Source: Bacillota bacterium | GTDB taxonomy: Bacteria > Bacillota > Clostridia > Acetivibrionales > DSM-1351 | Assembly (NCBI GenBank): GCA_023439045.1 | Contig: JAEXOY010000015.1 | Coordinates: forward strand, 372,001 to 436,000 | Reading direction: 5' to 3' | DNA: 64,000 nucleotides | Made by a program: the position numbers and the translations under genes | Shown here: positions 8,371 to 16,786 of the stretch, one piece after another | Layout of the letters: every line of letters starts with the position of its first letter | Numbering within the stretch: position 1 is the stretch's first letter | Notes under the pieces: generated by a model | Databases searched by the model: none | The model's input: the letters and a program-made list of their open reading frames with translations, nothing else | What the model was told of the DNA's origin: nothing

Positions 8371-9120
8371 TTACTTTTTTAAAAATCTTTTTATCAAAGA
8401 CTCTCTCGCAAGGTTTTCAAAGGTATCCTCGAGCTTGCAAAGACCGGGAAAATCAGGATATTTCTCCTTTAGTGCCAATGTCAGTAAATGATCTGTCAGC
8501 AAGGGATTCTTTGGCAGTAGACTGCCATGTGAATAGGAACAATACACATTTTTATATACAGCTCCCTCATAACCATCCTCTCCGTTGTTGCCATTTCCCG
8601 CTAATACCTTACCGAGGGGCTTAATACCTTCACCCAAATAAGTTCTTCCTGAGTGGTTTTCAAAGCCGACAATCTTAAGAGGCTTACCATGCTCTAACAC
8701 TGAATCGCTCTCAAATACAATGTTACCAATCATTCGCTCTTTACCGCCAATGGTCCAGAGGTCCAGTGCATCAAGAAATTCAATCTCCTTGCCATCCCAT
8801 GTCTTATAATACTTTCCCATAAGCTGATAGCCACCACAGATGCAAAGAAAGACCTTGTTTTCATTTATTGCATTTTTAATTTCGTTGCCCTTTTGGCTAA
8901 GAACATCATTTTGAATGATTTCCTGCTCATAGTCCTGACCACCGCCTAGAAATACGATATCATGCTCTGAGGCATCATAGCTGTCACCAATTGTAATATT
9001 TGATATGGATACATCAATGTCATGCCAAAGTGCTCTTTGCTTCAGGGCAAGGATATTACCTCTGTCGCCATATGTGTTAAGTAAATCAGGATATAAGTGA
9101 CATATCTTAAGTTCTAACAT
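8371..9120 (-). CDS. gatD: Lipid II isoglutaminyl synthase, glutaminase subunit
   Basis: 249 residues, a CobB/CobQ-like class I glutamine amidotransferase. The nucleophile Cys lies in VFLCICGGYQLMG and the catalytic His in YSHGSLLPKNP. It supplies ammonia to MurT for amidation of the D-Glu of lipid II to D-isoglutamine. It starts 1 bp after the end of murT, so the heterodimer subunits are co-translated. The early GDRGNILALKQRA motif is typical of the family. Confidence 0.95.
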   Translation of the reverse strand: MLELKICHLYPDLLNTYGDRGNILALKQRALWHDIDVSISNITIGDSYDASEHDIVFLGGGQDYEQEIIQNDVLSQKGNEIKNAINENKVFLCICGGYQLMGKYYKTWDGKEIEFLDALDLWTIGGKERMIGNIVFESDSVLEHGKPLKIVGFENHSGRTYLGEGIKPLGKVLAGNGNNGEDGYEGAVYKNVYCSYSHGSLLPKNPLLTDHLLTLALKEKYPDFPGLCKLEDTFENLARESLIKRFLKK

Positions 9121-9121
9121 T

Positions 9122-10528
9122 TTATTTCCAAAACTCCTTTAAGTTAAACTTTTTCTTTAAGATACTTCTAATGTCTAGCATAGCGGTATAAGTCGGTAAT
9201 ATATAAAAACAACCGCCTTCTTTTGTATTATTTAATCCCTCATCTATGAGGGCATGATAATCCTTATTTATTTTTATTTTGTCACAATCGATACCACTAT
9301 ACTTAAGTCTTACGGCCATATCCTCACCCCTTACACCCGAGGCTGTAAGAGTATCTATGTTTTCCGATACTGTTGCAAGCTGCTCAAAGTCCACATCCCA
9401 CAGCCAGGAAATATCAGTACCGTCGGCTAAATTATCATTAATAAGAAATGCAATATTTAACCTGCTTTGCTCAAGTGAAAGAAATTGTAGTACCTGATTA
9501 AAGCCTGTTGGGTTTTTGACCAATATTATCTTGATGCTCTTTCCTGAAACGTTGATAGTTTCCATCCTGCCAAAACCACATTCAAAGGACTGCATTGATG
9601 ATATTATGGAGTCTGTACCATAGCCAAGCGCAAGGCCACAGCTAGCAGCAGCCAATGCATTATATACATTATAAAGTCCTGGTAGATTTATTCTCGTGAT
9701 GAATTCACTTCCATCCGAACACAATTCAGAATTTAAGCATGTCCAACCAATATCGGTATAATTGCTGGCTATTTCATTTATGTTTGTGCACTCAACATCT
9801 GCTTCCGGCCTTGAATACCCACATTCAGTACATACAAAGCCACCGAGATGACCATAGATATGGTTTTTGTACTGATATTTTGCCTTGCAGAAACGACAGA
9901 ACATTGCATCTGTATTTATATCTTCCTCTGAGCCCTTGTAAGCACCTTCACTCATTCCAAAATAGATAGTTCTTTTGGTGGAATTCTTACCAAGAGATGC
10001 ACACATGGAGTCATCTGCATTGAGGATAAGAGTCGTGCTATCATCTAATCTTTCAATACCCGATGCAACCGCATTGAGAGTAGAATAGAGCTCCCCATAT
10101 CTATCGAGCTGGTCTCTGAAAAAGTTGGTTACTACCACAGCCTCTGGTTTGATATGCTTGGTTACCTGATTAAATGCAGCCTCATCACTTTCAATAAGAG
10201 CCACATCGAATTTATTTTTGCCTGTAATTGTGACTGATTGAATAAAAATAGTAGTAATGCCGCTTAAAAGGTTAGCACCTGATTTATTTGTTGTATATTT
10301 GATCTTGTTTGACTTGAGAATTTCTTCAATAATTCTTGTAGTGGTAGTTTTACCGTTGGTACCCGTTACCATTACCACTTTAAAATTATTGGCTATTGAT
10401 GAGAGCACTCCAGGGTAAAGCTTTAACGCAATTTTACCAGGAAGAGTGGTTCCTCCTCGCTTAACTAGACGTAGTCCAAATATTAATAACTTTGCAGTTA
10501 GTATTGCTAGCATTTTTCTTAGCTTCAT
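9122..10528 (-). CDS. murT: Lipid II isoglutaminyl synthase, Mur-ligase subunit
   Basis: 468 residues. Mur-ligase central domain with P-loop VTGTNGKTTTTRII, and a four-cysteine zinc ribbon insertion (CRFCKAKYQY...FVCTECGY) characteristic of MurT. The C-terminal domain is of DUF1727 type. It activates the alpha-carboxyl of D-Glu in lipid II with ATP so that GatD-derived ammonia can amidate it. Divergent from the truncated murA, separated by a 385-bp spacer that holds tandem repeats. Confidence 0.95.
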   Translation of the reverse strand: MKLRKMLAILTAKLLIFGLRLVKRGGTTLPGKIALKLYPGVLSSIANNFKVVMVTGTNGKTTTTRIIEEILKSNKIKYTTNKSGANLLSGITTIFIQSVTITGKNKFDVALIESDEAAFNQVTKHIKPEAVVVTNFFRDQLDRYGELYSTLNAVASGIERLDDSTTLILNADDSMCASLGKNSTKRTIYFGMSEGAYKGSEEDINTDAMFCRFCKAKYQYKNHIYGHLGGFVCTECGYSRPEADVECTNINEIASNYTDIGWTCLNSELCSDGSEFITRINLPGLYNVYNALAAASCGLALGYGTDSIISSMQSFECGFGRMETINVSGKSIKIILVKNPTGFNQVLQFLSLEQSRLNIAFLINDNLADGTDISWLWDVDFEQLATVSENIDTLTASGVRGEDMAVRLKYSGIDCDKIKINKDYHALIDEGLNNTKEGGCFYILPTYTAMLDIRSILKKKFNLKEFWK

Positions 10529-10615
10529 GTATATTATTCATCCTTTTTGTCATGCTATTGTGTAAAAAACAGTAACTCAATTTAGTAATTTTATTTTAAT
10601 TACAAATACATTTTT

Positions 10616-10690
10616 TATCTTAATTAACATTATCTTAATTAATATTATCTGAATTAATATTATCTTAATTAATTTTATCTTAATTAATTA
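10616..10690. repeat. Tandem repeat, 15-bp period, five units
   Basis: Units begin at 10616, 10631, 10646, 10661 and 10676. The consensus is TATCTTAATTAATAT with one to three changes per unit. Every unit carries AATTAA and four of five the palindrome TTAATTAA. It sits in the 10529-10913 spacer between divergent murT and the broken murA. The rest of that spacer is AT-rich, has many stops in all frames and shows no supported gene. Confidence 0.9.
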
Positions 10691-10913
10691 TATTAGCATT
10701 TACAATTAAGTTCAATGTAATTATTCTTATTATAGCCAATACAAGATATGAGCATTGTCTTGGGCAATTAAATTAAAAATTAATGATAATAAGTAGATAA
10801 TTACATTTTATGTGGAATAATGATTCGGATTGTTATATTATATTTATATAATAACATTTTAAAAGTTAATAAGGGGATTGGTCTCTGTACAAATTAAAAT
10901 GCCGCTAAATTAA

Positions 10914-11864
10914 AAAGCTAACAATATAACACAATCAGGTGGGTGTGAATTAGGCCCTAGACCTATTGATTTACACCTAAAAGCATTGAGAAGCCTCGGT
11001 GCGAGGATAAATGATACCAATGGTGGATACATATATTGTGAAACTGACGGATTGTGTGGAACAGATATTTACCTCGATTATCCTAGTGTAGGCGCTACAG
11101 AGAACACTATGATAGCAGCTGCTTACGCAAAAGGTGATACAATAATCAGAAATGCTGCAAAAGAGCCTGAAATTGTAGATTTACAGAACTTTTTACAAAA
11201 GGTTGGAGTGAAGGTTACTGGCGCTGGTACAAGTGTTATTAAGATAAAAGGCTTCGACAAGAAGTTTTCAAATGTTGAGCATACAGTTATCCCAGATAGA
11301 ATAATTACGGGTACTTTTATGGCTGCGGCCGCTATTTCAGGCGGAAACATTACCATTAAGAATATTGTGCCTGAGCATATTATTTCCACTGCTGCAATTT
11401 TACGGGATACAGGGTGCCAGGTTACATTTAGAAGGAATGATGTTCAAATTGTATCTGCTACTAAACCACAGGCTATAGAGGTAATCAGGACGTTACCCTA
11501 CCCTGGTTTTCCAACAGATATGCAAGCGCAGTTGATGGCATATCTTACAATATGCAAGGGAACTAGTATAATTATTGAAACTATTTTTGAAAGCCGATAT
11601 AAGCATGTTGACGAATTGCTCAAGATGGGGGCAAATATTAGAATAGATGGAAGAATGGCGGTTATAAAGGGAGTCGGGAACCTAAATGGCGCACAGGTGT
11701 TGGCCCGTGACCTAAGAGGTGGAGCAGCATTAGTGGTAGCCGGTCTAGCGGCACATGGGGATACAATAGTAGGCGGTTTAGAGCATATTGATAGAGGATA
11801 CTACAAGTTAGATGAAAAGCTATGTTCGCTCGGAGCTAGCGTCAAAAGATTTTCTGACAGGTGA
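10914..11864 (+). pseudogene. murA: 5'-truncated UDP-GlcNAc 1-carboxyvinyltransferase (MurA)
   Basis: Homology to MurA begins abruptly at GGCELGPRPIDLHLKALRSL, whose Cys (codon 10944) matches catalytic Cys115 of E. coli MurA. From there to the end there are 306 codons, exactly what a full MurA has after this point (HIDRGYYKLDEKLCSLGA near the end). The first ~114 residues are absent, including Lys22 and Arg91. An in-frame TAA stands at 10911 and the upstream spacer does not encode them. No ATG or RBS is placed well; the first usable start would be TTG 10986, after the Cys. The body is well conserved, so the loss looks recent. It lies in the usual place before ftsQ. Most likely non-functional, with an intact murA elsewhere. 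Confidence 0.85.
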
Positions 11865-11896
11865 GACAACAGATATGAAAGGACGACAAAGGACAA

Positions 11897-12712
11897 ATGA
11901 CAGCAAAAGTCAAAAAGAATAGGGTTAAGAGAAGAAAATTCAGAATAAAGAAATTCTTAAAATTCTTATTTATTGTTGCCATTGTGACATCTATCATTCT
12001 CTTTGCCCTATCTTCTTTTTTTATAGTAGAAAAAATTAATGTTGAGGGCAACAACAAATACCAAAATAATGATATAATACTAAAGTCTGGATTAATGCCG
12101 GGCGAAAATGTCTTTAAAATGCTTGCCAAGGACGTAAAGGATTTGTTTACTTTTAGGTTTAATAAGGAGGAGGAGTTAGTCATCTCTAGCTTACCATACA
12201 TAAAATGGGTAAGCATTAGGCCAAGTTTACCAAAAGGTATTAAAATTAAGATTACGGAGAGGTCTCCATACTGTATTATAGATATTAAAGGGACAAGCAT
12301 ACTGATTGACAATGAAGGCTACGCTCTTGAAGAAGTAAGCAGTGATAGGGCTAAGGACTATTTTATTATAAAAGGTAGCTCAATAAGTGACTACAAATTG
12401 GGGCAGAAACTCCAGTTCAAAGATACTCAGAAGTTTGAAGACATCAAGACCTTCTGTACATTATTCATAAAAAATGACCAGGGTTCAGAAACCAAACTCT
12501 TTAGTAAAATGAAGTGGATTGATATGTCGGACGGATATAACATAACTGCCAATTTCAATGATTTACTTGAAGTTAAGTTTGGAGATATTGAAAACATGGA
12601 ACACAAAATAGCAACCTTTCGTGAGCTTTACGAAAAGAATCTAAACCTAAAGCAGCAGGGCGTTTTAGATTTTACTATGGGGAGTTCTCCGTTTTATAAA
12701 CCAATAAACTAA
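11897..12712 (+). CDS. ftsQ: Cell division protein FtsQ/DivIB
   Basis: 271 residues: a short basic cytoplasmic tail (KVKKNRVKRRKFRIKKF), one transmembrane helix (about 22-45), then the POTRA domain (VEKINVEGNNKYQNNDIILKSGL) and the FtsQ beta domain outside. It is a bitopic scaffold of the divisome linking early and late proteins. It starts 32 bp after the murA remnant and 20 bp before sbp. Motif level conservation is moderate, but position and topology agree. Confidence 0.93.
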   Translation: MTAKVKKNRVKRRKFRIKKFLKFLFIVAIVTSIILFALSSFFIVEKINVEGNNKYQNNDIILKSGLMPGENVFKMLAKDVKDLFTFRFNKEEELVISSLPYIKWVSIRPSLPKGIKIKITERSPYCIIDIKGTSILIDNEGYALEEVSSDRAKDYFIIKGSSISDYKLGQKLQFKDTQKFEDIKTFCTLFIKNDQGSETKLFSKMKWIDMSDGYNITANFNDLLEVKFGDIENMEHKIATFRELYEKNLNLKQQGVLDFTMGSSPFYKPIN

Positions 12713-12732
12713 CTAATTCTGGAGGAATTAAA

Positions 12733-13089
12733 ATGATACCTATTTTAGGACTTATTTTGGGAATTGTGATAGGGATGTTTATGCCAATAACCATTCCATC
12801 TCAATACTTTACTTATGTCGCAGTAGCAATTCTAGCTGCATTAGACTCGGTTTTTGGCGGAATTGTAGCAACCATTAACAAAAAGTTTGAAATGAAAATC
12901 TTCTTATCTGGATTTTTTGGCAATGCATTGTTGGCAGCTGGCCTTGCATATATAGGGGACAAACTGGGTATTCAGATTTACCTGGCGGCTATATTCGCTT
13001 TTGGTAATAGGCTTTTCTTAAACTTTGCACTAATTAGAAGATATCTATTGAATAAATTCTCTAAAAAAGATAATATAGTAAAAGAATAG
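12733..13089 (+). CDS. sbp: Small basic protein Sbp (DUF1290)
   Basis: 118 residues, almost wholly membrane: helices at about 3-20, 26-45, 58-78 and 82-100. ALDSVFGGIVATINKKFEMKIF is the recognisable family core and the end is basic. RBS GGAGGAATT precedes ATG 12733. The family lies next to ftsQ/ftsA/ftsZ in many Firmicutes; its molecular role is not settled. Confidence 0.9.
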   Translation: MIPILGLILGIVIGMFMPITIPSQYFTYVAVAILAALDSVFGGIVATINKKFEMKIFLSGFFGNALLAAGLAYIGDKLGIQIYLAAIFAFGNRLFLNFALIRRYLLNKFSKKDNIVKE

Positions 13090-13116
13090 GACGAGTGACT
13101 TTAGGGGGTTATTGTT

Positions 13117-14352
13117 GTGTCAGATATTATAGTAGGGATAGATATAGGTTCATCAAAAGTATCGACTGTTATTGGCAAGGTAATAGCTGATGGACAAGTC
13201 GAATTTCTCGGAAAAGGCACTGAACCTTGTACTGGTGTAAAAAAAGGAATAATTGTTGATATTAATGCAACTGCTACTTCTATTCAGAGTTCTGTCAAAA
13301 AAGCTGAGGCTGGGACAGGCATCAAGGTTGTTTCGGCATATGTCAATATGTCAGGGTTACATGTATATATAAAAAATCAGAATATAGATACTAATATTGT
13401 TTCAGAAGATAAGATTGTTTCCAAGAAGGATGTTGAAAAATTATTATACGCCGCTAGTTCGTTTACTATTGGGCAGGACTCAGAGATCATAGATGTTGTA
13501 CCAAAACAATATATATTGGATGGGTTTGATGGAATAGCTAACCCCGTAGGAATGAAAGGGTCCAGACTTCAAGGTGATTTTGACATAGTTATTGGTAAAA
13601 CTATATCTGTTCAGAATATTGTTAGAAGTATGAGTAAGGCTGCAATAAAGGTAGATGGCTTAGTAGCGGATGCATTTGCTGTTGGAGAATGTGTTCTACA
13701 ACCGGATGAAAAGGACATTGGGGCAATACTCATAGATGTAGGTGGTGGATCTACAGAAATCAGTGTCTTCAAAAATCAAAAGCTCATTGCCAATAAGTGC
13801 TTTCCTGTTGGTGGAGATCATATAACAAATGACTTATCGATTGCACTTAAAATGTCTTATGCTGAAGCGGAAAGAGTTAAGAGACAATACCAATTATCTT
13901 TGACTACTCTCATAAAAAATGATCAGGAAGTTACAGTAAGTGATATTAGTGACAGTTTCAAGAAAAATATAAAGGTTTCAGAGGCTGTTGAGATCATTGA
14001 AGCTCGTGTTTATGAAATGATTGGTCTGTGCAAAGAGTTTATAGATCAAAATTGTCCAGGCAACTATGGGGCTGGAGTTGTAATTTCAGGAAACGGGATT
14101 TCTACACTTGACGGTTCTCTCCAGATTGCATATGATATTTTTAATATGCCTGTTAGGACTGCAGCTCCTAAGATAAAAGATTTAAACAAACCGGAGTATT
14201 ATACTGCTGCAGGCATTGTAAAGTATATCTCTATTCAGGACAAAGGTTCTAGTACTATTAGCAGTCAACCGGTAGCAATATCTGCTAAAAATAAAAAGGA
14301 AAATACTTTGTGGAAGAAAGCATTTTCTAAGTTTAAGGACTTGTTCTATTAA
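13117..14352 (+). CDS. ftsA: Cell division protein FtsA
   Basis: 411 residues, actin-fold ATPase. Phosphate 1 motif IVGIDIGSSKVSTVIG at the N-terminus, the SHS2/1C region, phosphate 2 motif AILIDVGGGSTEISVF and an adenosine motif VVISGNGIS. The last residues (LWKKAFSKFKDLFY) form the amphipathic membrane-targeting helix. It tethers FtsZ to the membrane. The start is GTG 13117 after RBS TTTAGGGGG. It is followed by a 163-bp spacer with a promoter for ftsZ. Confidence 0.96.
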   Translation: MSDIIVGIDIGSSKVSTVIGKVIADGQVEFLGKGTEPCTGVKKGIIVDINATATSIQSSVKKAEAGTGIKVVSAYVNMSGLHVYIKNQNIDTNIVSEDKIVSKKDVEKLLYAASSFTIGQDSEIIDVVPKQYILDGFDGIANPVGMKGSRLQGDFDIVIGKTISVQNIVRSMSKAAIKVDGLVADAFAVGECVLQPDEKDIGAILIDVGGGSTEISVFKNQKLIANKCFPVGGDHITNDLSIALKMSYAEAERVKRQYQLSLTTLIKNDQEVTVSDISDSFKKNIKVSEAVEIIEARVYEMIGLCKEFIDQNCPGNYGAGVVISGNGISTLDGSLQIAYDIFNMPVRTAAPKIKDLNKPEYYTAAGIVKYISIQDKGSSTISSQPVAISAKNKKENTLWKKAFSKFKDLFY

Positions 14353-14395
14353 TTTAATTTTGCAAAAATTTATTTTTAGGCAATAAAATCAAAAC

Positions 14396-14424
14396 TTGCC
14401 TATTTTGAGTTTATATTATATATT
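14396..14424 (+). promoter_or_regulatory. Candidate sigma-A promoter of ftsZ
   Basis: TTGCCT (14396-14401), 17-bp spacer, TATATT (14419-14424), about 92 bp before the ftsZ start. The -35 lies in the right arm of an inverted repeat (TAGGCAA, 12 bases, TTGCCTA, followed by TTTT) which could partly end the ftsA transcript. So ftsZ may be both read through from ftsA and transcribed on its own. Confidence 0.5.
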
Positions 14425-14515
14425 TATAGTAGCGTTTAAAAAATATCATGTATCTTTTTACGAAAAATAAAATTTAATTATAAGGCTTATTACCAATGCT
14501 AAAGGGGGATTTAAT

Positions 14516-15646
14516 TTGCTAGATTTTGAGATTGACATGGATCACTTTGCCCAGATAAAAGTCGTTGGATGCGGCGGTGGTGGGAATAATGCGGTAAACA
14601 GGATGATAGCAGCGGGACTTAGGGGTGTTGACTTTATCGCTATTAATACCGATAAACAAGCGCTTTTCCTATCAAAAGCTAATACAAAAATTCAGATTGG
14701 CGACAAGCTTACAAAGGGGCTTGGAGCTGGTGCAAATCCTGATATTGGTGAAAAGGCTGCTAATGAAAGTAGGGATGAAATAGCTCAGGCGATTAAAGGT
14801 GCAGATATGGTATTTGTTACGGCAGGAATGGGAGGCGGAACAGGTACTGGTGCAGCACCAGTTGTGGCTGAGATTGCGCGAGAAATGGGAATTTTGACTG
14901 TGGCAGTCGTAACTAAGCCTTTTATGTTTGAGAGTAGAACTCGTATGCAGCATGCTGAAAGAGGGATTGAGAACCTCAAGAATTCAGTAGATTCTTTGGT
15001 TACAATTCCTAACGATAGATTATTACAAGTGGTTGAAAAGCGTACAACTATGGTTGATGCGTTTAGAATGGCTGATGATATACTGCGTCAGGGTGTTCAA
15101 GGTATATCGGACCTTATTGCAGTACCAGGTCTTGTTAACCTAGACTTTGCAGATGTTAAGACAATAATGTTTAACTCCGGTTTAGCACATATGGGTATTG
15201 GTAAAGCTTCCGGTGAAAATAGAGCTGAAGAAGCTGCTAAACAGGCTATCCATAGTCCATTGCTCGAAACCTCTATAGATGGTGCAAGAAGAGTACTTGT
15301 TAATATTACTGGTGGTCCAGACTTAGGGCTCTATGAAGTAAATACTGCTGCTGAGCTCGTTCAAAAGTCAGCTGACCCAGAGGCAAATATTATTTTTGGT
15401 GCTGTTATTGATGACAACCTTAAAGATGAATTGATGATTACTGTTATAGCAACAGGATTTGAGACTAGTCCTATTGTCAAAAAGCCAATAGAGAAGACAA
15501 GTGAGAAGAAGGTGGGCTCTTACCATAGCGAGAGTACTCATTCAGCTTCAGCACCAGTTGAAAAGCATCAGAGTGCTTCAACACCTATATCTCAGGATAA
15601 TGAATTAGATATACCGACTTTCTTGAGACGTAATAAATTCAAATAA
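14516..15646 (+). CDS. ftsZ: Cell division GTPase FtsZ
   Basis: 376 residues. Tubulin signature GGGTGTG is seen in AGMGGGTGTGAAPVVAEIA and the N-terminal VVGCGGGGNNAVNRMI binds GTP. NPDIGEKAA and LITVVATGF-like (MITVIATGF) segments follow, then a Ser/His-rich linker and the conserved C-terminal peptide ELDIPTFLRRNKFK that binds FtsA and SepF. It polymerises into the Z ring. The start codon is TTG 14516, behind a strong RBS (AAAGGGGGA). A strong terminator follows at 15664. Confidence 0.98.
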   Translation: MLDFEIDMDHFAQIKVVGCGGGGNNAVNRMIAAGLRGVDFIAINTDKQALFLSKANTKIQIGDKLTKGLGAGANPDIGEKAANESRDEIAQAIKGADMVFVTAGMGGGTGTGAAPVVAEIAREMGILTVAVVTKPFMFESRTRMQHAERGIENLKNSVDSLVTIPNDRLLQVVEKRTTMVDAFRMADDILRQGVQGISDLIAVPGLVNLDFADVKTIMFNSGLAHMGIGKASGENRAEEAAKQAIHSPLLETSIDGARRVLVNITGGPDLGLYEVNTAAELVQKSADPEANIIFGAVIDDNLKDELMITVIATGFETSPIVKKPIEKTSEKKVGSYHSESTHSASAPVEKHQSASTPISQDNELDIPTFLRRNKFK

Positions 15647-15663
15647 AATAAAGCGAATAAAAG

Positions 15664-15702
15664 AAAGGCTACTCAAGTTTTAAAACTTAAGTAGCCTTTT
15701 TT
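15664..15702 (+). terminator. Rho-independent terminator after ftsZ
   Basis: AAGGCTACTcAAGTTTT / AAAACTTaAGTAGCCTT: a long, nearly perfect hairpin directly followed by TTTT. It separates the division operon from the sporulation genes. Confidence 0.93.
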
Positions 15703-15753
15703 GTTTTTTCAGATATTATATTGTCATACGATTTAATTTTTCTACTTCTGCAT

Positions 15754-15786
15754 TTGACAAAGTTTTGATGTGTTACCCAGTATAAT
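15754..15786 (+). promoter_or_regulatory. Spo0A-type promoter of spoIIGA-sigE with long spacer
   Basis: TTGACA (15754-15759) and TATAAT (15781-15786) are both perfect hexamers but are 21 bp apart, too far for ordinary sigma-A recognition. The B. subtilis spoIIG promoter has the same peculiarity (22 bp) and needs Spo0A~P. TTTGACAAA at 15753-15761 is, on the other strand, TTTGTCAAA, a near match to the 0A box and overlapping the -35 as in B. subtilis. A second half-match, TTGTCATA, starts at 15721. Activation by Spo0A is inferred. Confidence 0.7.
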
Positions 15787-15849
15787 AATATACATAAAGC
15801 CATTACAGAACATTTAAGTTAATCTAAAAAGTTTGTGAGGACTACATAA

Positions 15850-16749
15850 GTGGAAATATACCTGGATATTTTATTTTTAGAGAACCTAGTTATAAATTAC
15901 CTGATTCTATATACCACCTCGAAACTGTCTAAGTTAAGGGCTAGTACACTTAGGCTATTTGCAGGAGCCGCTGTAGGTGCATTTTATGTGGTTTTACTTA
16001 TTCTATTACCAGGTATGAAGGCATATTACACTATTTTCTCAAAACTATTATTGTCTTTATTTATAATTGCAGTAACGTTTTCACCTAGGAAGGTGTTGGA
16101 GTTTATTAAGGTATTAGTTATTTTCTACATATCAACCTTCATATTTGCAGGTGCTGCGCTTGCTTTTCTGTACTTCAACCAACAAGGCGGTTTTGTGAAG
16201 AATGGCATTATTTATGAGTTCGGACGTTCAAAACTTAGCCTTATTATTTTTTCATTATTTACAGTAGGGATAATTATTAAAATATTTTTGGAAGTGATAC
16301 AAACTCGTTTATTAAAGGATAAATTATTAATACCTATAACTATTGCTTTTGATAACAGAACTGTAGGAATGCCAGCATTAATAGATACCGGTAATTCCCT
16401 AAAGGACCCTCTTACAAATATTCCTGTTATGGTAGTAGAGTATCAAGCCTTGCAGGAACTATTACCTGAGGAGATTAGAGGAATTTTTATTAATAGGCAT
16501 GAGGATGATCTTAACTGTATTACCAATACAATTTCTTCATCAAAGTGGTTTTCGCGTTTTAGGCTGATTCCATTCAGCTCACTAGGAAAAGAAAATGGTA
16601 TGCTTTTGGGCTTCAAACCTGACCTTGTAGTAATTGGTGAGGATGAGGAGAAGAAAAATATCAAAAATGTTATTGTTGGGATTTATAATAAGTCGCTATC
16701 AAACAATGAAAAGTACAAGGCCTTGCTTGGGCCAGACCTTGTAGCATAA
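15850..16749 (+). CDS. spoIIGA: Sporulation sigma-E factor-processing peptidase SpoIIGA
   Basis: 299 residues. The N-terminal half has five hydrophobic helices (about 5-25, 33-53, 58-78, 83-108 and 128-150). The C-terminal half is an aspartic-protease-like domain with the catalytic motif LIDTGNSLKDPL (Asp179). It sits in the septal membrane of the mother cell and cuts the pro-sequence from pro-sigma-E after a signal from SpoIIR in the forespore. The start is GTG 15850 (RBS GTGAGG). sigE follows 37 bp later. Confidence 0.95.
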   Translation: MEIYLDILFLENLVINYLILYTTSKLSKLRASTLRLFAGAAVGAFYVVLLILLPGMKAYYTIFSKLLLSLFIIAVTFSPRKVLEFIKVLVIFYISTFIFAGAALAFLYFNQQGGFVKNGIIYEFGRSKLSLIIFSLFTVGIIIKIFLEVIQTRLLKDKLLIPITIAFDNRTVGMPALIDTGNSLKDPLTNIPVMVVEYQALQELLPEEIRGIFINRHEDDLNCITNTISSSKWFSRFRLIPFSSLGKENGMLLGFKPDLVVIGEDEEKKNIKNVIVGIYNKSLSNNEKYKALLGPDLVA

Positions 16750-16786
16750 GCTTTATAACGCCATTTATTGAAAGGGGTCTATTTAA

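Noticed and set aside
8349..8624. 91-residue plus-strand frame overlapping the aroF promoter and gatD
   Set aside because: Antisense to gatD, no RBS; its upstream part is the T-box promoter region of the other strand.
10860..10913. Upstream reading GLVSVQIKMPLN that weakly recalls the MurA segment before the catalytic Cys
   Set aside because: Only a few residues (IKMPL) could match, a stop and 27 unrelated bases intervene, and nothing further upstream resembles MurA. Chance is more likely than a decayed remnant.
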